A DNA stretch of 64,000 nucleotides, taken from Desulforudis sp. (GTDB lineage Bacteria; Bacillota; Desulfotomaculia; Desulfotomaculales; Desulforudaceae). The stretch spans positions 1 to 64,000 of the forward strand of contig QZIR01000071.1 in assembly GCA_003604975.1 (NCBI GenBank), in the 5' to 3' direction. The notes beneath the pieces are model-generated. The model made no database searches, had not been told where the DNA came from, and saw only the letters and a list, made by a program, of their open reading frames with translations. Below, piece after piece: positions 35,301 through 43,241 of this stretch. The translations under genes and the position numbers were made by a program. How positions within the stretch are numbered: the first letter of the stretch is position 1; each line of letters begins with the position of its first letter.

Positions 35301-38198
35301 CAGGTTCGCCCTAGCCTGATTGGCGGCCAGTGCCCAGATTTCCATTTCACCTACCCGTTGTCCCCCTTTTCGCCGCTTACCGCCTACCGGTTGGCCGGTA
35401 ATGACATTATAAGGAAGCTGGCTGTCTGTTCCTGACCGGCCACGGACATTGGCTTTCTTAGCCGCGACATGCTTGAGCCGGACAATGTGTTGATAGCCAA
35501 CCACCACCGGAGCTTTGGTGATCTTTCCCCCAGGCAGAGAGAGAAACATCCTGCCGTATTCATCCAGGATGGTTTTTTTTGTCTTCCCATTAAACGCCTG
35601 GACAGCCCTCTGGAAACATTCCCAATCGATAGAATTGAAAGCTCTGCCAATGTCCTCCGGAAAGCAGGTATTATCCAGACGGGCCAACAGACCGACACTG
35701 GTTTCCAGTAACTGGCCGAGGTTCATTCGCGAAATGACCCCATGGGGATTAAGGATCAAATCAACGGCCCGGCCACGAAAATCGGGAGGCAGACTTTTGT
35801 CGTGAGGTAGCCGCGGGAGATCGGCAGGATCACAAATCAGGGAGACGACCCCCTTATTCCCGTAGCGGCCCATCAACTTGTCACCCACCATAAGCGGGAA
35901 GGATCTTCGAATTGACCAATGGAGAGAGCCACCAAGTAATGTAGACGGCGGGTCGGAAAACTTGATGTCAACGAGTTCCCCTTCATGATCATCGGCAAAG
36001 GGAAATGGAGAAACTGCTCCGCTTGCCGAATGCATAAAAAACACCAGCGGATCGCCGGGAGTGATTCTCCCTCTTTTCCGCAGACCGTCTTTTTCATAAC
36101 TCAAGACTTTAAAGGCATCTGCGAAGGTATTTTGAAAGACCGGCGCCGTAGGAGTGTACCCAGGTAGAATATATGCCGAGCGTTCCTCCACCGTTTCCCA
36201 ATCCAGGCTCCCCCTATTCACTAACTCCTGGTTGACGACAATAGCGTCTTCCATATTCCATCCATACCAGGGCATATAGGCGACCAGCAGGTCGACCCCA
36301 GGCGCAGCCGCATCGCAGGAGGGGACGATTCCAATGTCCCTTTGTGAACTGGTAATCTTCTGTACGGTGTCCTCATGCCCGGTTTTGATACGCGGAGGTG
36401 CGGAGGATTTGACAGGAACAGCTTGCTTGAGATTTTTTGCGCCCATCATTGACCGTGGTCCGTCATTGTGCTGATAAAACGGGACCAGAGATGCGCCATA
36501 TCCTAGATCGCCATCGACCGCTGTTTGTTCGTTTTCAGACCGATATATTTGTCCCTGGGCATCCGTAAGAACACCGCGGGATAAATGAAGGGTGATGCCA
36601 ACATTCTTTGACTCGGGAGTTTCCACCGGGCAGATAATCCCTTGATAGCTGGGATGATTCTGGCGAAAGATGGCTGGCAATTGGTCTATGATGTTGTTCC
36701 GATATGCATAGCGCTGAAGAGAAGTCAGCTTGGCAACGGCATCCAAACTGTTCAGCGGATCAAAAAAATGTAGCCAGCCGAAATTGATATTATCAGATGT
36801 AGGAACCAGCCTGGTTTGATGTGCTATTTGACAGAGATCTTCCCATTGAGACAAGGCGGCGTGTTTTTCCTCACCCTGCTGCTGCAACATATTTATCTTG
36901 TTAATAAAGAATCCATGTATTCGTTCAATCAACAAGGCGCTGTAAGTGTAGAGTCGCTGCCACGCGAGATCCTGATCGTCAAATGCTTCTGTACTGATAA
37001 TCGTCTCTATGTACTCTGACAGCGGCTTCCGTTCACTCTTCAGCTGGTCATTGCCGAGACGCAAATTCGATTTTTTGCAATGTTTTATTAAAGATTTCTT
37101 CTTATCCTCATCTAGAGGTACCTCTGACGAAGACTCCAGAGGGAAATCATCATAAAGAGTAGCCTTGGGAACCAGACGGAGATATTCTTGACAAACCCTC
37201 TTTCCCTGTCTGCTTGAATGTTTGCGAAGCTTCCAGAGACCGGGTTTGCCGACAAGCCGGGGATGCCATATCCATTTGCCGGCATGTCCGTCGAGAGATG
37301 TGTCTGAATGGAGGATAAATACCCCCTGAAATGGATAAGGAAAGGTAAAGCTTGCAACTTTGGCCCCTCCAGACCAGCGAACTTCGATTGATGCTGTCAA
37401 TGTTCGATTGGTGCGCAAACAAAACCTGACTTCATCGTTTCCAGGGCAACGCATCGTGACATCAAGATATCCATCAAAATCTTCATGTTCGAAAGATACC
37501 TTCTCTCTGAGGAGACTTGTAAGTTGTCGTTCAAGGCAATATTCCAGCGCGGGTGGGTGCAGAAGAAAAGGCGCGGCAGTTAACTCATTCTTCGGGAAGG
37601 GCAGGATATCGTGCTTAAAGGCAAAACGAATAAAGGGGTTGTCCTGGTTGGACCAAGCTTCCGTGACCAGGTCTGCCGGGGTGAAAGTTTTGCATAACGG
37701 AACCGATTCTTGATGTGAGATGGACACATTACACTTGGCGAGAGAAACAAGCTTGGCATAGAGCTTCGGACATCTCTCCGGCCCGACCGGCAACTTGTAC
37801 AGATACAATACCGCAAGTCTCTCACACCGTTCGGACTGGGGTAATGATCGACCTGACAGATAAGGGAGGAAATAATGCGATCGGCGTTTTTGAAGCGGTA
37901 GAATTGAGCTGGATATGCTCTCCCATTCATCCTCCGGAACTTCATCTTTACTCAGAACATTCCAATTGGATTGCAGTGAAGAAGAACTTATCGACTCCCG
38001 CAGGGCACGATACGCTGTCCCTTCCTCAGTCTCCCCATCGCGAATCTGGTCGCCAATAAAATTGTACCCATTTACATCCCGGTCAAGCTTTAGAATATAT
38101 TGGCTATTTGGCACCTCGGATGCGTCATCGAGCTCAATAACCATAAAGCTGAAACGGCAATGCTTTCTTTCCGCGGCTGCTGATTCTTTCTGCACCAT
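32319..38198 (-). CDS. Single-chain beta-beta' RNA polymerase with degenerate Nudix-like N-terminus
   Basis: 1959 residues. Residues 14-130 resemble a Nudix domain: GDQIRDGETEEGTAYRALRE fits the Nudix box, but RE is RA and EE is ES, so hydrolysis is unlikely. Beta-type motifs follow: CPVETPESKNVG (about 519), YGASLVPFYQHND (570), MPWYGWNMEDA (645), MVGDKLMGRYGNKGV (777), GVISRMNLGQLLET (823), QRVGEMEIWAL (950). Beta'-type motifs then start at LCDEKIFGPV (1200), with RRVDASGRLVIVP (1322), LNRQPSLHRY (1440), catalytic GADFDGDEMAIHLP with all three Asp (1476), SGARGDKQVRQ (1680), a bridge helix (1725), a four-Cys cluster (1765-1790) and the trigger loop SFGERGTQLSMQSFHT (1815). The beta' N-terminal zinc ribbon and many inserts are missing; E. 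coli beta plus beta' is about 2750 residues. No alpha, omega or sigma gene is adjacent. Confidence 0.93.
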   Translation of the reverse strand: MVQKESAAAERKHCRFSFMVIELDDASEVPNSQYILKLDRDVNGYNFIGDQIRDGETEEGTAYRALRESISSSSLQSNWNVLSKDEVPEDEWESISSSILPLQKRRSHYFLPYLSGRSLPQSERCERLAVLYLYKLPVGPERCPKLYAKLVSLAKCNVSISHQESVPLCKTFTPADLVTEAWSNQDNPFIRFAFKHDILPFPKNELTAAPFLLHPPALEYCLERQLTSLLREKVSFEHEDFDGYLDVTMRCPGNDEVRFCLRTNRTLTASIEVRWSGGAKVASFTFPYPFQGVFILHSDTSLDGHAGKWIWHPRLVGKPGLWKLRKHSSRQGKRVCQEYLRLVPKATLYDDFPLESSSEVPLDEDKKKSLIKHCKKSNLRLGNDQLKSERKPLSEYIETIISTEAFDDQDLAWQRLYTYSALLIERIHGFFINKINMLQQQGEEKHAALSQWEDLCQIAHQTRLVPTSDNINFGWLHFFDPLNSLDAVAKLTSLQRYAYRNNIIDQLPAIFRQNHPSYQGIICPVETPESKNVGITLHLSRGVLTDAQGQIYRSENEQTAVDGDLGYGASLVPFYQHNDGPRSMMGAKNLKQAVPVKSSAPPRIKTGHEDTVQKITSSQRDIGIVPSCDAAAPGVDLLVAYMPWYGWNMEDAIVVNQELVNRGSLDWETVEERSAYILPGYTPTAPVFQNTFADAFKVLSYEKDGLRKRGRITPGDPLVFFMHSASGAVSPFPFADDHEGELVDIKFSDPPSTLLGGSLHWSIRRSFPLMVGDKLMGRYGNKGVVSLICDPADLPRLPHDKSLPPDFRGRAVDLILNPHGVISRMNLGQLLETSVGLLARLDNTCFPEDIGRAFNSIDWECFQRAVQAFNGKTKKTILDEYGRMFLSLPGGKITKAPVVVGYQHIVRLKHVAAKKANVRGRSGTDSQLPYNVITGQPVGGKRRKGGQRVGEMEIWALAANQARANLESVLTIKSDPAVSSKKPLTQGQTFQSIKDHLLAMGVEFQQTGEESFRFDWLSSQAIQQLGREVTGLDMWDLGLEGIYHCSKANCGYHLQRMRTTGKSQRGRTRVTIQDVLRHHGYQLGQNKENVPIPSGITGEGTREFQWVLEPLPESLEQRKKTITFQYSRTNRTVTIAFTIGRTSYSAFMQKNSAEVVPWQKVANFWLACPRHSASYLVCDDIRQRLFASPGGLCDEKIFGPVSVSDWDPNSWGYIKLPQPVPYPLSAPFQLGKEPPPLPHLDRIPVLPLKYRFRGFAKIGTAIVPQPEQLTDLYREIITLTKQKNSSRKLEKSVERLFTLLHDRLFGKFGLLRRAALGRRVDASGRLVIVPDPTLPWDACGIPTEVLVPLLGPKIIAHPDILGEFVQTPWADLLIKAIFDVDLSIPKSIEDLVVSEDFWTATPWFDSRISQAHMQLAHSIILRYLEKFPDTTVILNRQPSLHRYSIMTFRPIPLPPGNGLAMKINPLVCKAFGADFDGDEMAIHLPWSDEEQKEAAELMLPTHRWNLISVADNKPLANFDQDFVAGHFLLSREGEARKELQALVEELSRSKSGCSECSKLMSASSPWDRKHGVALLLHICADHAEHAGKFIPQWMQLALRVVTEHGLSFGFPELKKLQEEYREETKQLLAAISSEPELSKLTEITKSLGEMVLRKLNELAQQNPVAPGHGFATLAMSGARGDKQVRQIVSARGFLAPGDTGFELAPESFFIRESLVEGMTPASSFMAAMNARSSMLDKKLGTGKAGALTRSLVLAGWEWTVSPGDCGVHASGKRELTQCLWQKDRIICSACYGEIPGYDVVQNGYPAGLIAAQSFGERGTQLSMQSFHTAEKQLSIAEIVSLLNGKDYSVNATGGAKSNKRTYNWFVRENDAPEFVRRIQGIKSYENLDQRHLLLIWLIIHRSGGRTLNRVWKENRSAISGLIGPNQWTCLLEAIQERLEDDLGSPFARIMTSRLPRNMA

Positions 38199-38305
38199 TG
38201 TCTCCGCCTAGTTTATTAGTTAGCGTTCCCCATTCCCAATAATGCGCACAATACCCTATGATGCTCCATTTCTTTCATTCTCCAAAATCCAAAATACATA
38301 TACCA

Positions 38306-41293
38306 CTAAAATAACAGTAATAAAAGCGCGCCAATCGGCAATACGGTCGTTCCCTGTTGCGTCAAAGTTACCTCCATTGGGCTTCCAGCGGCACCTGAAG
38401 CCGTTATACGAATTCTACCGATACGCGCTGCAGAACCACGATTTTCAGTGTAAGTGCATGTAATGTTTCCAAAATCTGTACCATCAGCGCCTGAGGTTAT
38501 TGAAAGCCAATCTCCTCCCGATATAATCGCAGCCTGCCAACCCATTGACTCAGAACCGAGATTTTCCACTCTGAATAGAGCCGAACCAGGTTTCCTGGCA
38601 ACATATTGACTGGCAGGGCTTACCGAAAGTTCAGACTTGCCGAATAATAACAACGAGGCGTTAATATTTGCTGTATTTAGGCCAGCAGCGACTGTGATTA
38701 GATCCGCCGAATCACTGCTCGGCTTGTTGTTATAATATTCAAACTGATAGAAACCAGAATTGTCGAGGAATTCAATCTTGCACAACCCTGATGGCAACCC
38801 CTGAATTACGTAAGCACCATTTTGCCCGCTGGTAGCAGAACCTGCATAATCCCAGGACGCAGTGCTGTTATTATAAATAAAGGCGTAAATGCCAACGTCG
38901 CCGATTGGCGTTATGCCATCCGGTCCCGTCACTGTGCCGCTGACACTGCCCCCGGGCATCAGCGTGGCATTTATTCCAGGAGTATCCTGTCCCGCGATGA
39001 CCGATATATTATCGGCCAAGTCAAATCTGGATTTGTTGTTATAATATTCAGGCAAGTACAGTCCGCTATGATCCTGAAACGCGACTCTATATGTCCCCGA
39101 CAGAAGGCCACTGATAATGAAACTGCCATCGTTATCTGTTACGCCAAGGCTAGCATACTCCCACACTGACGTTGATTTATTTAATACATAAGAATATACT
39201 TGGGAATTCTTGATTGGACTTGTGCCATCCGGGCCAGTCAGCCTTCCTGTAATTCTTCCTCCAAGAGATAGCGATGCATCCATTCCACCAGTAATCTTCC
39301 CGGCATCTACCTGAATATTATCAGCTGATTCAATCGATTGCTTGTTGTTGTAATATTCTTGTACATATTCACCGTTATTGTCATAAAACATAATACGGTA
39401 TGTATCCGCTGGGAGGCCGCCAATAAAATAGGTACCGTCATCATCGGCAAAAACAGAATCCACAAAATCCCAGTACGAGGAAGAAGTGTCCCAACGGTAA
39501 GCGGCAACAGCAGCGCCTAGGATAGAAGTGATGCCATCGGGCCTGGTCACCTTGCCTGCAATTGCACCATCCAATGAACTGTAACTGAACGATACGGACA
39601 CAGTTTTGTTTGTACTCGTATTTACAAAACATTGATAACCTGACACGGAGTCGCACCCTGCCCACCCAAGAAAATCCGAACCAGGCAATGCAAGGGCAGT
39701 GAGCACAACCTGTACACCAGCACCATATGTCCAGCTTCGCGGAAAGTCGCTGTGACCAATCCCCGATGAATATACCGCTCCTACGCCATCGCCTGACTTG
39801 AGGACTGTCACAGTACATGTACATACTGTGGCATCTTTCGCACTAATTGAAGCAGTTATCTGCTGACCATTTTCTACGATATTCGAAACCGAAACGGAAG
39901 ATGACTCCCCGCCATATCTCACGCTGGATGGGGAAGAGCAAGCATTAAACACTTTCCCGGACCTGTAATAATCACCTGCATCTGCACCGCCATAGTTTTC
40001 TATAGACTCTAAACCGTCTGCTTCCATGAGCCGGAGAAGTTTATGATTGGTGAAGGAATTATTATAAATATAACTCCCATAAATATCCCGCCGGGCGTCG
40101 ACATGCCAAACCAGAAGACCGTCACCCGGAAAATCAAAATCATTCGCCGTTCTGTACCTATTCTGAATAACGAAAAATTCATCGTTAGCGTCATTAGATA
40201 TCCCAGGCCACACAACCACCGCGTCTTTATCAGTCCCGGAGGGATTCAGGGTAAGAGTCCGGCTTGCGCTGGATACAATCGCTGGATCAATCCACCCGAG
40301 CATCCACTTGCTCATGCTGTTGTGGTCGCCCCAGACACCACACATCATATCTAAACCGCCTACCCCACCTTTGGGACCTACTGTACTGGTATAATCGTAA
40401 TAATCAGGCAGCCCTAGCGCATGGCCAGTTTCATGAATTATAGTGGCGGAATCGAAAGGACCTCCAGAATTTGTGGCCACATCCCAGTACGATTCCCATT
40501 GCCAGGAGTAGTGATTCATTTTTTTCCCATCTATGACATAACTGCTATCATTCCATGACGCCTCATACCCCCACCAGAAATTTGCCCATCCATTGTTGGG
40601 ACCCGTCCAAAAGACAGCAAAATAATCGATGAACCCGTCATTATCATTGTCATATTGGGCGAAGTCATGTCCTTGTGCATTAAAATATGTAACAGCCTCC
40701 CTGATCAATTGCTGACGGCCTTCTTCTGTCTGTGGTATTGAACTACGATTATACGGAGGCCTATACCAGCCTAAAGTGGAACCACTCAAGGTCAGCAGAC
40801 CATAGGAGGACCGGAGGTAATAGCTGGTCAGGCTTTCCTTGGGAAAATCAGATGGATTTCCGGCACCAAAAAGCCTGTTATGGATGTCGGCTTGTGAATT
40901 AAAATGAGGATATTCATTAAAATCAATCAGCAAGGCAAACATTTTAACATTACCGGTTGCTGGCATCCCTCCCCAAGCTGGCGGCGGCGCAGGCAATGAG
41001 GCAAGTTTGTCAATTTCAGACTGTCCAACCCCTTGTTGCCGAAAATAAGCCTGTTTTGCCTTAACAAGTGCCTTGGATAACAAATATTCATCAAATTTAT
41101 GATTACCAATTGCCTCTGCCTTAATTATTCTCTGCGCAAGCTCACCCGTACTTTTTAATTTTTCTATTTCTCCAATCCCTGGTGGCTCCAGTGCAAATGC
41201 CGGCTTAGCAGAATTTATCAGCCAAGAACCTGAAATTGACAATAGTATTGTAATTAATGTTATAATAATATTTATATTTATTAATTGATTCAT
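38306..41293 (-). CDS. Secreted M6-type metalloprotease with three carboxypeptidase-like repeats
   Basis: About 995 residues from the ATG at 41293, which opens directly into a signal peptide (MNQLININIIITLITILL, cut near AFA); an earlier in-frame ATG at 41434 adds an unlikely 47 residues. The zinc site HETGHALGLPDYYD (about 285-298), YDNDNDGFIDYF and GGLDMMCGVWGDHN match the M6 (immune inhibitor A) peptidase family. From about 560 to 870 come three tandem domains of about 100 residues, each with GPDG(I/T)(T)(S/P)I, a (G)LPSGTYR-like strand and an EYYNNK motif, resembling carboxypeptidase-regulatory beta-sandwich repeats. A BACON-like domain (SVSPASQYVARKPGS) and a short hydrophobic tail end the protein. 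Secreted, likely calcium- and zinc-dependent. Confidence 0.85.
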   Translation of the reverse strand: MNQLININIIITLITILLSISGSWLINSAKPAFALEPPGIGEIEKLKSTGELAQRIIKAEAIGNHKFDEYLLSKALVKAKQAYFRQQGVGQSEIDKLASLPAPPPAWGGMPATGNVKMFALLIDFNEYPHFNSQADIHNRLFGAGNPSDFPKESLTSYYLRSSYGLLTLSGSTLGWYRPPYNRSSIPQTEEGRQQLIREAVTYFNAQGHDFAQYDNDNDGFIDYFAVFWTGPNNGWANFWWGYEASWNDSSYVIDGKKMNHYSWQWESYWDVATNSGGPFDSATIIHETGHALGLPDYYDYTSTVGPKGGVGGLDMMCGVWGDHNSMSKWMLGWIDPAIVSSASRTLTLNPSGTDKDAVVVWPGISNDANDEFFVIQNRYRTANDFDFPGDGLLVWHVDARRDIYGSYIYNNSFTNHKLLRLMEADGLESIENYGGADAGDYYRSGKVFNACSSPSSVRYGGESSSVSVSNIVENGQQITASISAKDATVCTCTVTVLKSGDGVGAVYSSGIGHSDFPRSWTYGAGVQVVLTALALPGSDFLGWAGCDSVSGYQCFVNTSTNKTVSVSFSYSSLDGAIAGKVTRPDGITSILGAAVAAYRWDTSSSYWDFVDSVFADDDGTYFIGGLPADTYRIMFYDNNGEYVQEYYNNKQSIESADNIQVDAGKITGGMDASLSLGGRITGRLTGPDGTSPIKNSQVYSYVLNKSTSVWEYASLGVTDNDGSFIISGLLSGTYRVAFQDHSGLYLPEYYNNKSRFDLADNISVIAGQDTPGINATLMPGGSVSGTVTGPDGITPIGDVGIYAFIYNNSTASWDYAGSATSGQNGAYVIQGLPSGLCKIEFLDNSGFYQFEYYNNKPSSDSADLITVAAGLNTANINASLLLFGKSELSVSPASQYVARKPGSALFRVENLGSESMGWQAAIISGGDWLSITSGADGTDFGNITCTYTENRGSAARIGRIRITASGAAGSPMEVTLTQQGTTVLPIGALLLLLF

Positions 41294-41507
41294 AATAGAT
41301 AGAAATATGCTATTCGCCACAGATAAGCAACAAGGAATCATGATTATGTTCGGCCGAGTTCCCCAACCGCGCGTGACACATGAATTGCTACAGGGCAACC
41401 ATAAAAAACTGATCCTATAACCATGATCTTGCAATTCGCTGCTGGTATGGAGGCCTTCAATGTGGTAAGTTTCTTATTCGATAAAAGCAATTAACAGGAG
41501 TCGAAAA
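41294..41507. other. Spacer upstream of the metalloprotease gene
   Basis: About 210 bp of AT-rich DNA between the protease start and a decayed gene remnant on the other strand. It should contain the protease promoter, but I see no convincing -35/-10 or sigma54 boxes. Confidence 0.4.
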
Positions 41508-41831
41508 ATGGACAGGGCAAGTTGGCTTAAAGCGCTTGAACGTGGGTTTCACAAGATAGCATACTAATTGTATGCGGATATCCTATCTCCAAAGACGCTC
41601 CTGCGTTTGAGGGACAACCTGAATTAGAAAATAGTAATACTGGCACGCGGGGAGAAATCATCATTACCTTGAGATCATCGGAAGGTCATTGGGCAGAAAT
41701 TAAAGGAACAATTTATCTTGAGAAATTGCGGGGGAACTTGCATTATTGCAGACCATGAAGTTCTCGTACTCGCTGGTAACGAAGGAATCTACTTCATTCC
41801 TTGGGAGCTGATAGCATATATACGTGGATGA
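41508..41831 (+). pseudogene. Frameshifted remnant of a small gene
   Basis: The reading frame is broken at least twice. After ATG-GAC-AGG it reads MDRASWLKALERGFHKIAY and stops. A following frame gives IVCGYPISKDAPAFEGQ through RGEIIITLRSSEGHWAEIKG to a stop near 41,758. A third frame continues as ADHEVLVLAGNEGIYFIPWE and ends in IAYIRG. The amino-acid texture in each piece is protein-like, so this is a decayed gene of about 100 codons. Family unknown. Confidence 0.5.
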
Positions 41832-41896
41832 TCGTCACTTACTCGACTTCTATGGCTCAGATTTTAATTTAGTGTCTATCCGGAAACCCCTGTTTC

Positions 41897-42853
41897 GTGA
41901 ATAGAACGTTGACACCAGAAAAATCAAATACAGTAAACATCATCAGTGCCTCACGGCGAACCGATATTCCCCGGTTTTATCCAAGGTGGTTCGCGGAACG
42001 TCGCAAGGCTGGAGTCGCTGAATTCCGCAACGTTTTTGGCGGAAGAGGGTCTGTTTCACTTCGCTACGAGGACGTACTCGGTTACCTTTTCTGGACTCGG
42101 TTCGCACGGCCGTTTACACCCCAGTTGCGAGTGCTCCGCGCTGAAGGTATCCCGTTTGTTTTCCAATATACCATCAATGGATATGGGCGGGAAATTGAGC
42201 CGCATTCCCCGGCGCTGGTCAAAGCGATCGATGATTTTCAAGCGACCTCCTCCCTGCTACCGTCGAACTTATGCATACAGTGGCGATACGATCCCATCGT
42301 ACTCTCGAATAGGTATCCGCCCGACTGGCACCTTGAAAATTTCACTCTGATTGCCGTATCCCTCAAGGGGGCCACCCGGGTGGTCAACACTTCGTTCATC
42401 GAGCCTTACAAGAAGGCGATTCGGAGAGTCGGCGATACTTCCGTGCTTTTTCGTCCGATTGATGAACAACGACACAAGTCGGTAGCAAAATCCAGGAATA
42501 TTCTTGAGGTGAGTTTTAAAGAGGGGCGGACATTGCTTGAACAGCTTGCTGCCATTGCCCAGTCGCATGACATGGAGCTGAGAATGTGTTCCAATCCGGA
42601 ATGGGATATCCTCCCAGCAGCACAATGCTGCGGCATTGAACTCTTTGCGCCCTATGGGGAAGAAATTACAAATAGAGTCAATTCACTCCGGCCGGGACCA
42701 TCGCGCGCTTCCTGCCGCTGCGTCAAAACGGTCGATATCGGGATGGATAACACCTGCCCGGCTGGTTGCAAGTACTGCTATGTTGTCACCGCTCAGGAGA
42801 CCGCGATGAAGAATTTCAGAATGCATCAGCCGATGTCTTCGATGCTGCGCTGA
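41897..42853 (+). CDS. DUF1848 family protein (radical-SAM-like Cys motif at the C-terminus)
   Basis: The 318-residue protein begins with NIISASRRTDIPRFYPRWF, the typical opening of DUF1848 proteins. It also has the VFQYTINGYG strand, QWRYDPIVLSNRY and a C-terminal cysteine cluster CRCVKTVDIG...CPAGCKYC that may hold an iron-sulphur cluster. The biochemical role of the family is not established; a TIM-barrel SAM-like enzyme is a reasonable guess. The start is GTG at 41897. It stands alone, downstream of a gene remnant and upstream of a degenerate AT-rich spacer. Confidence 0.85.
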   Translation: MNRTLTPEKSNTVNIISASRRTDIPRFYPRWFAERRKAGVAEFRNVFGGRGSVSLRYEDVLGYLFWTRFARPFTPQLRVLRAEGIPFVFQYTINGYGREIEPHSPALVKAIDDFQATSSLLPSNLCIQWRYDPIVLSNRYPPDWHLENFTLIAVSLKGATRVVNTSFIEPYKKAIRRVGDTSVLFRPIDEQRHKSVAKSRNILEVSFKEGRTLLEQLAAIAQSHDMELRMCSNPEWDILPAAQCCGIELFAPYGEEITNRVNSLRPGPSRASCRCVKTVDIGMDNTCPAGCKYCYVVTAQETAMKNFRMHQPMSSMLR

Positions 42854-43241
42854 TATTATCCGACTTGGTTGACTTTCAAATTTTTGCGAATGAGCAAAAA
42901 GATACAACTTTATCCGTGAGCATACTCCAAAATGATAATTCCTGTTAAAATATGATACTACTACATCAATCTTGCAATTAACAACCCAAGAACAATAATT
43001 AATTCGCGGAGCTTATGATTCAAGGGGTTTTAAAGTAAGATTTGATGATGAATACGTATTTTTATCTTCAAAAGAAGATAAGCTTCTTGAAAAAACGAAA
43101 AATTGTTTTTTTATTAAATTAATGAGAAACCAACACTAAATCCGGTGATTTAAAATTTCATTTTCATAAAATTTGTAAAAAAACTAACCTCTACATCCAA
43201 ACAAAAGCGTATCAGCATCGCCCCAGTGAGGAGGTGGGATA
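42854..43241. other. Spacer with an AT-rich coding fragment
   Basis: Between 43,005 and 43,138 one forward frame reads GAYDSRGFKVRFDDEY and continues to KLMRNQH before a stop, with no start codon or ribosome site, so it looks like the tail of a lost small gene. The rest is AT-rich and featureless. The last 20 bp hold the GAGGAGGTG ribosome site of the next gene. Confidence 0.4.

Noticed and set aside
32319-38198. Housekeeping rpoB-rpoC fusion of the Helicobacter type
   Set aside because: It is about 800 residues shorter than beta plus beta', lacks the beta' N-terminal zinc ribbon, carries a foreign N-terminal domain and is flanked by signalling and transporter genes instead of ribosomal genes.
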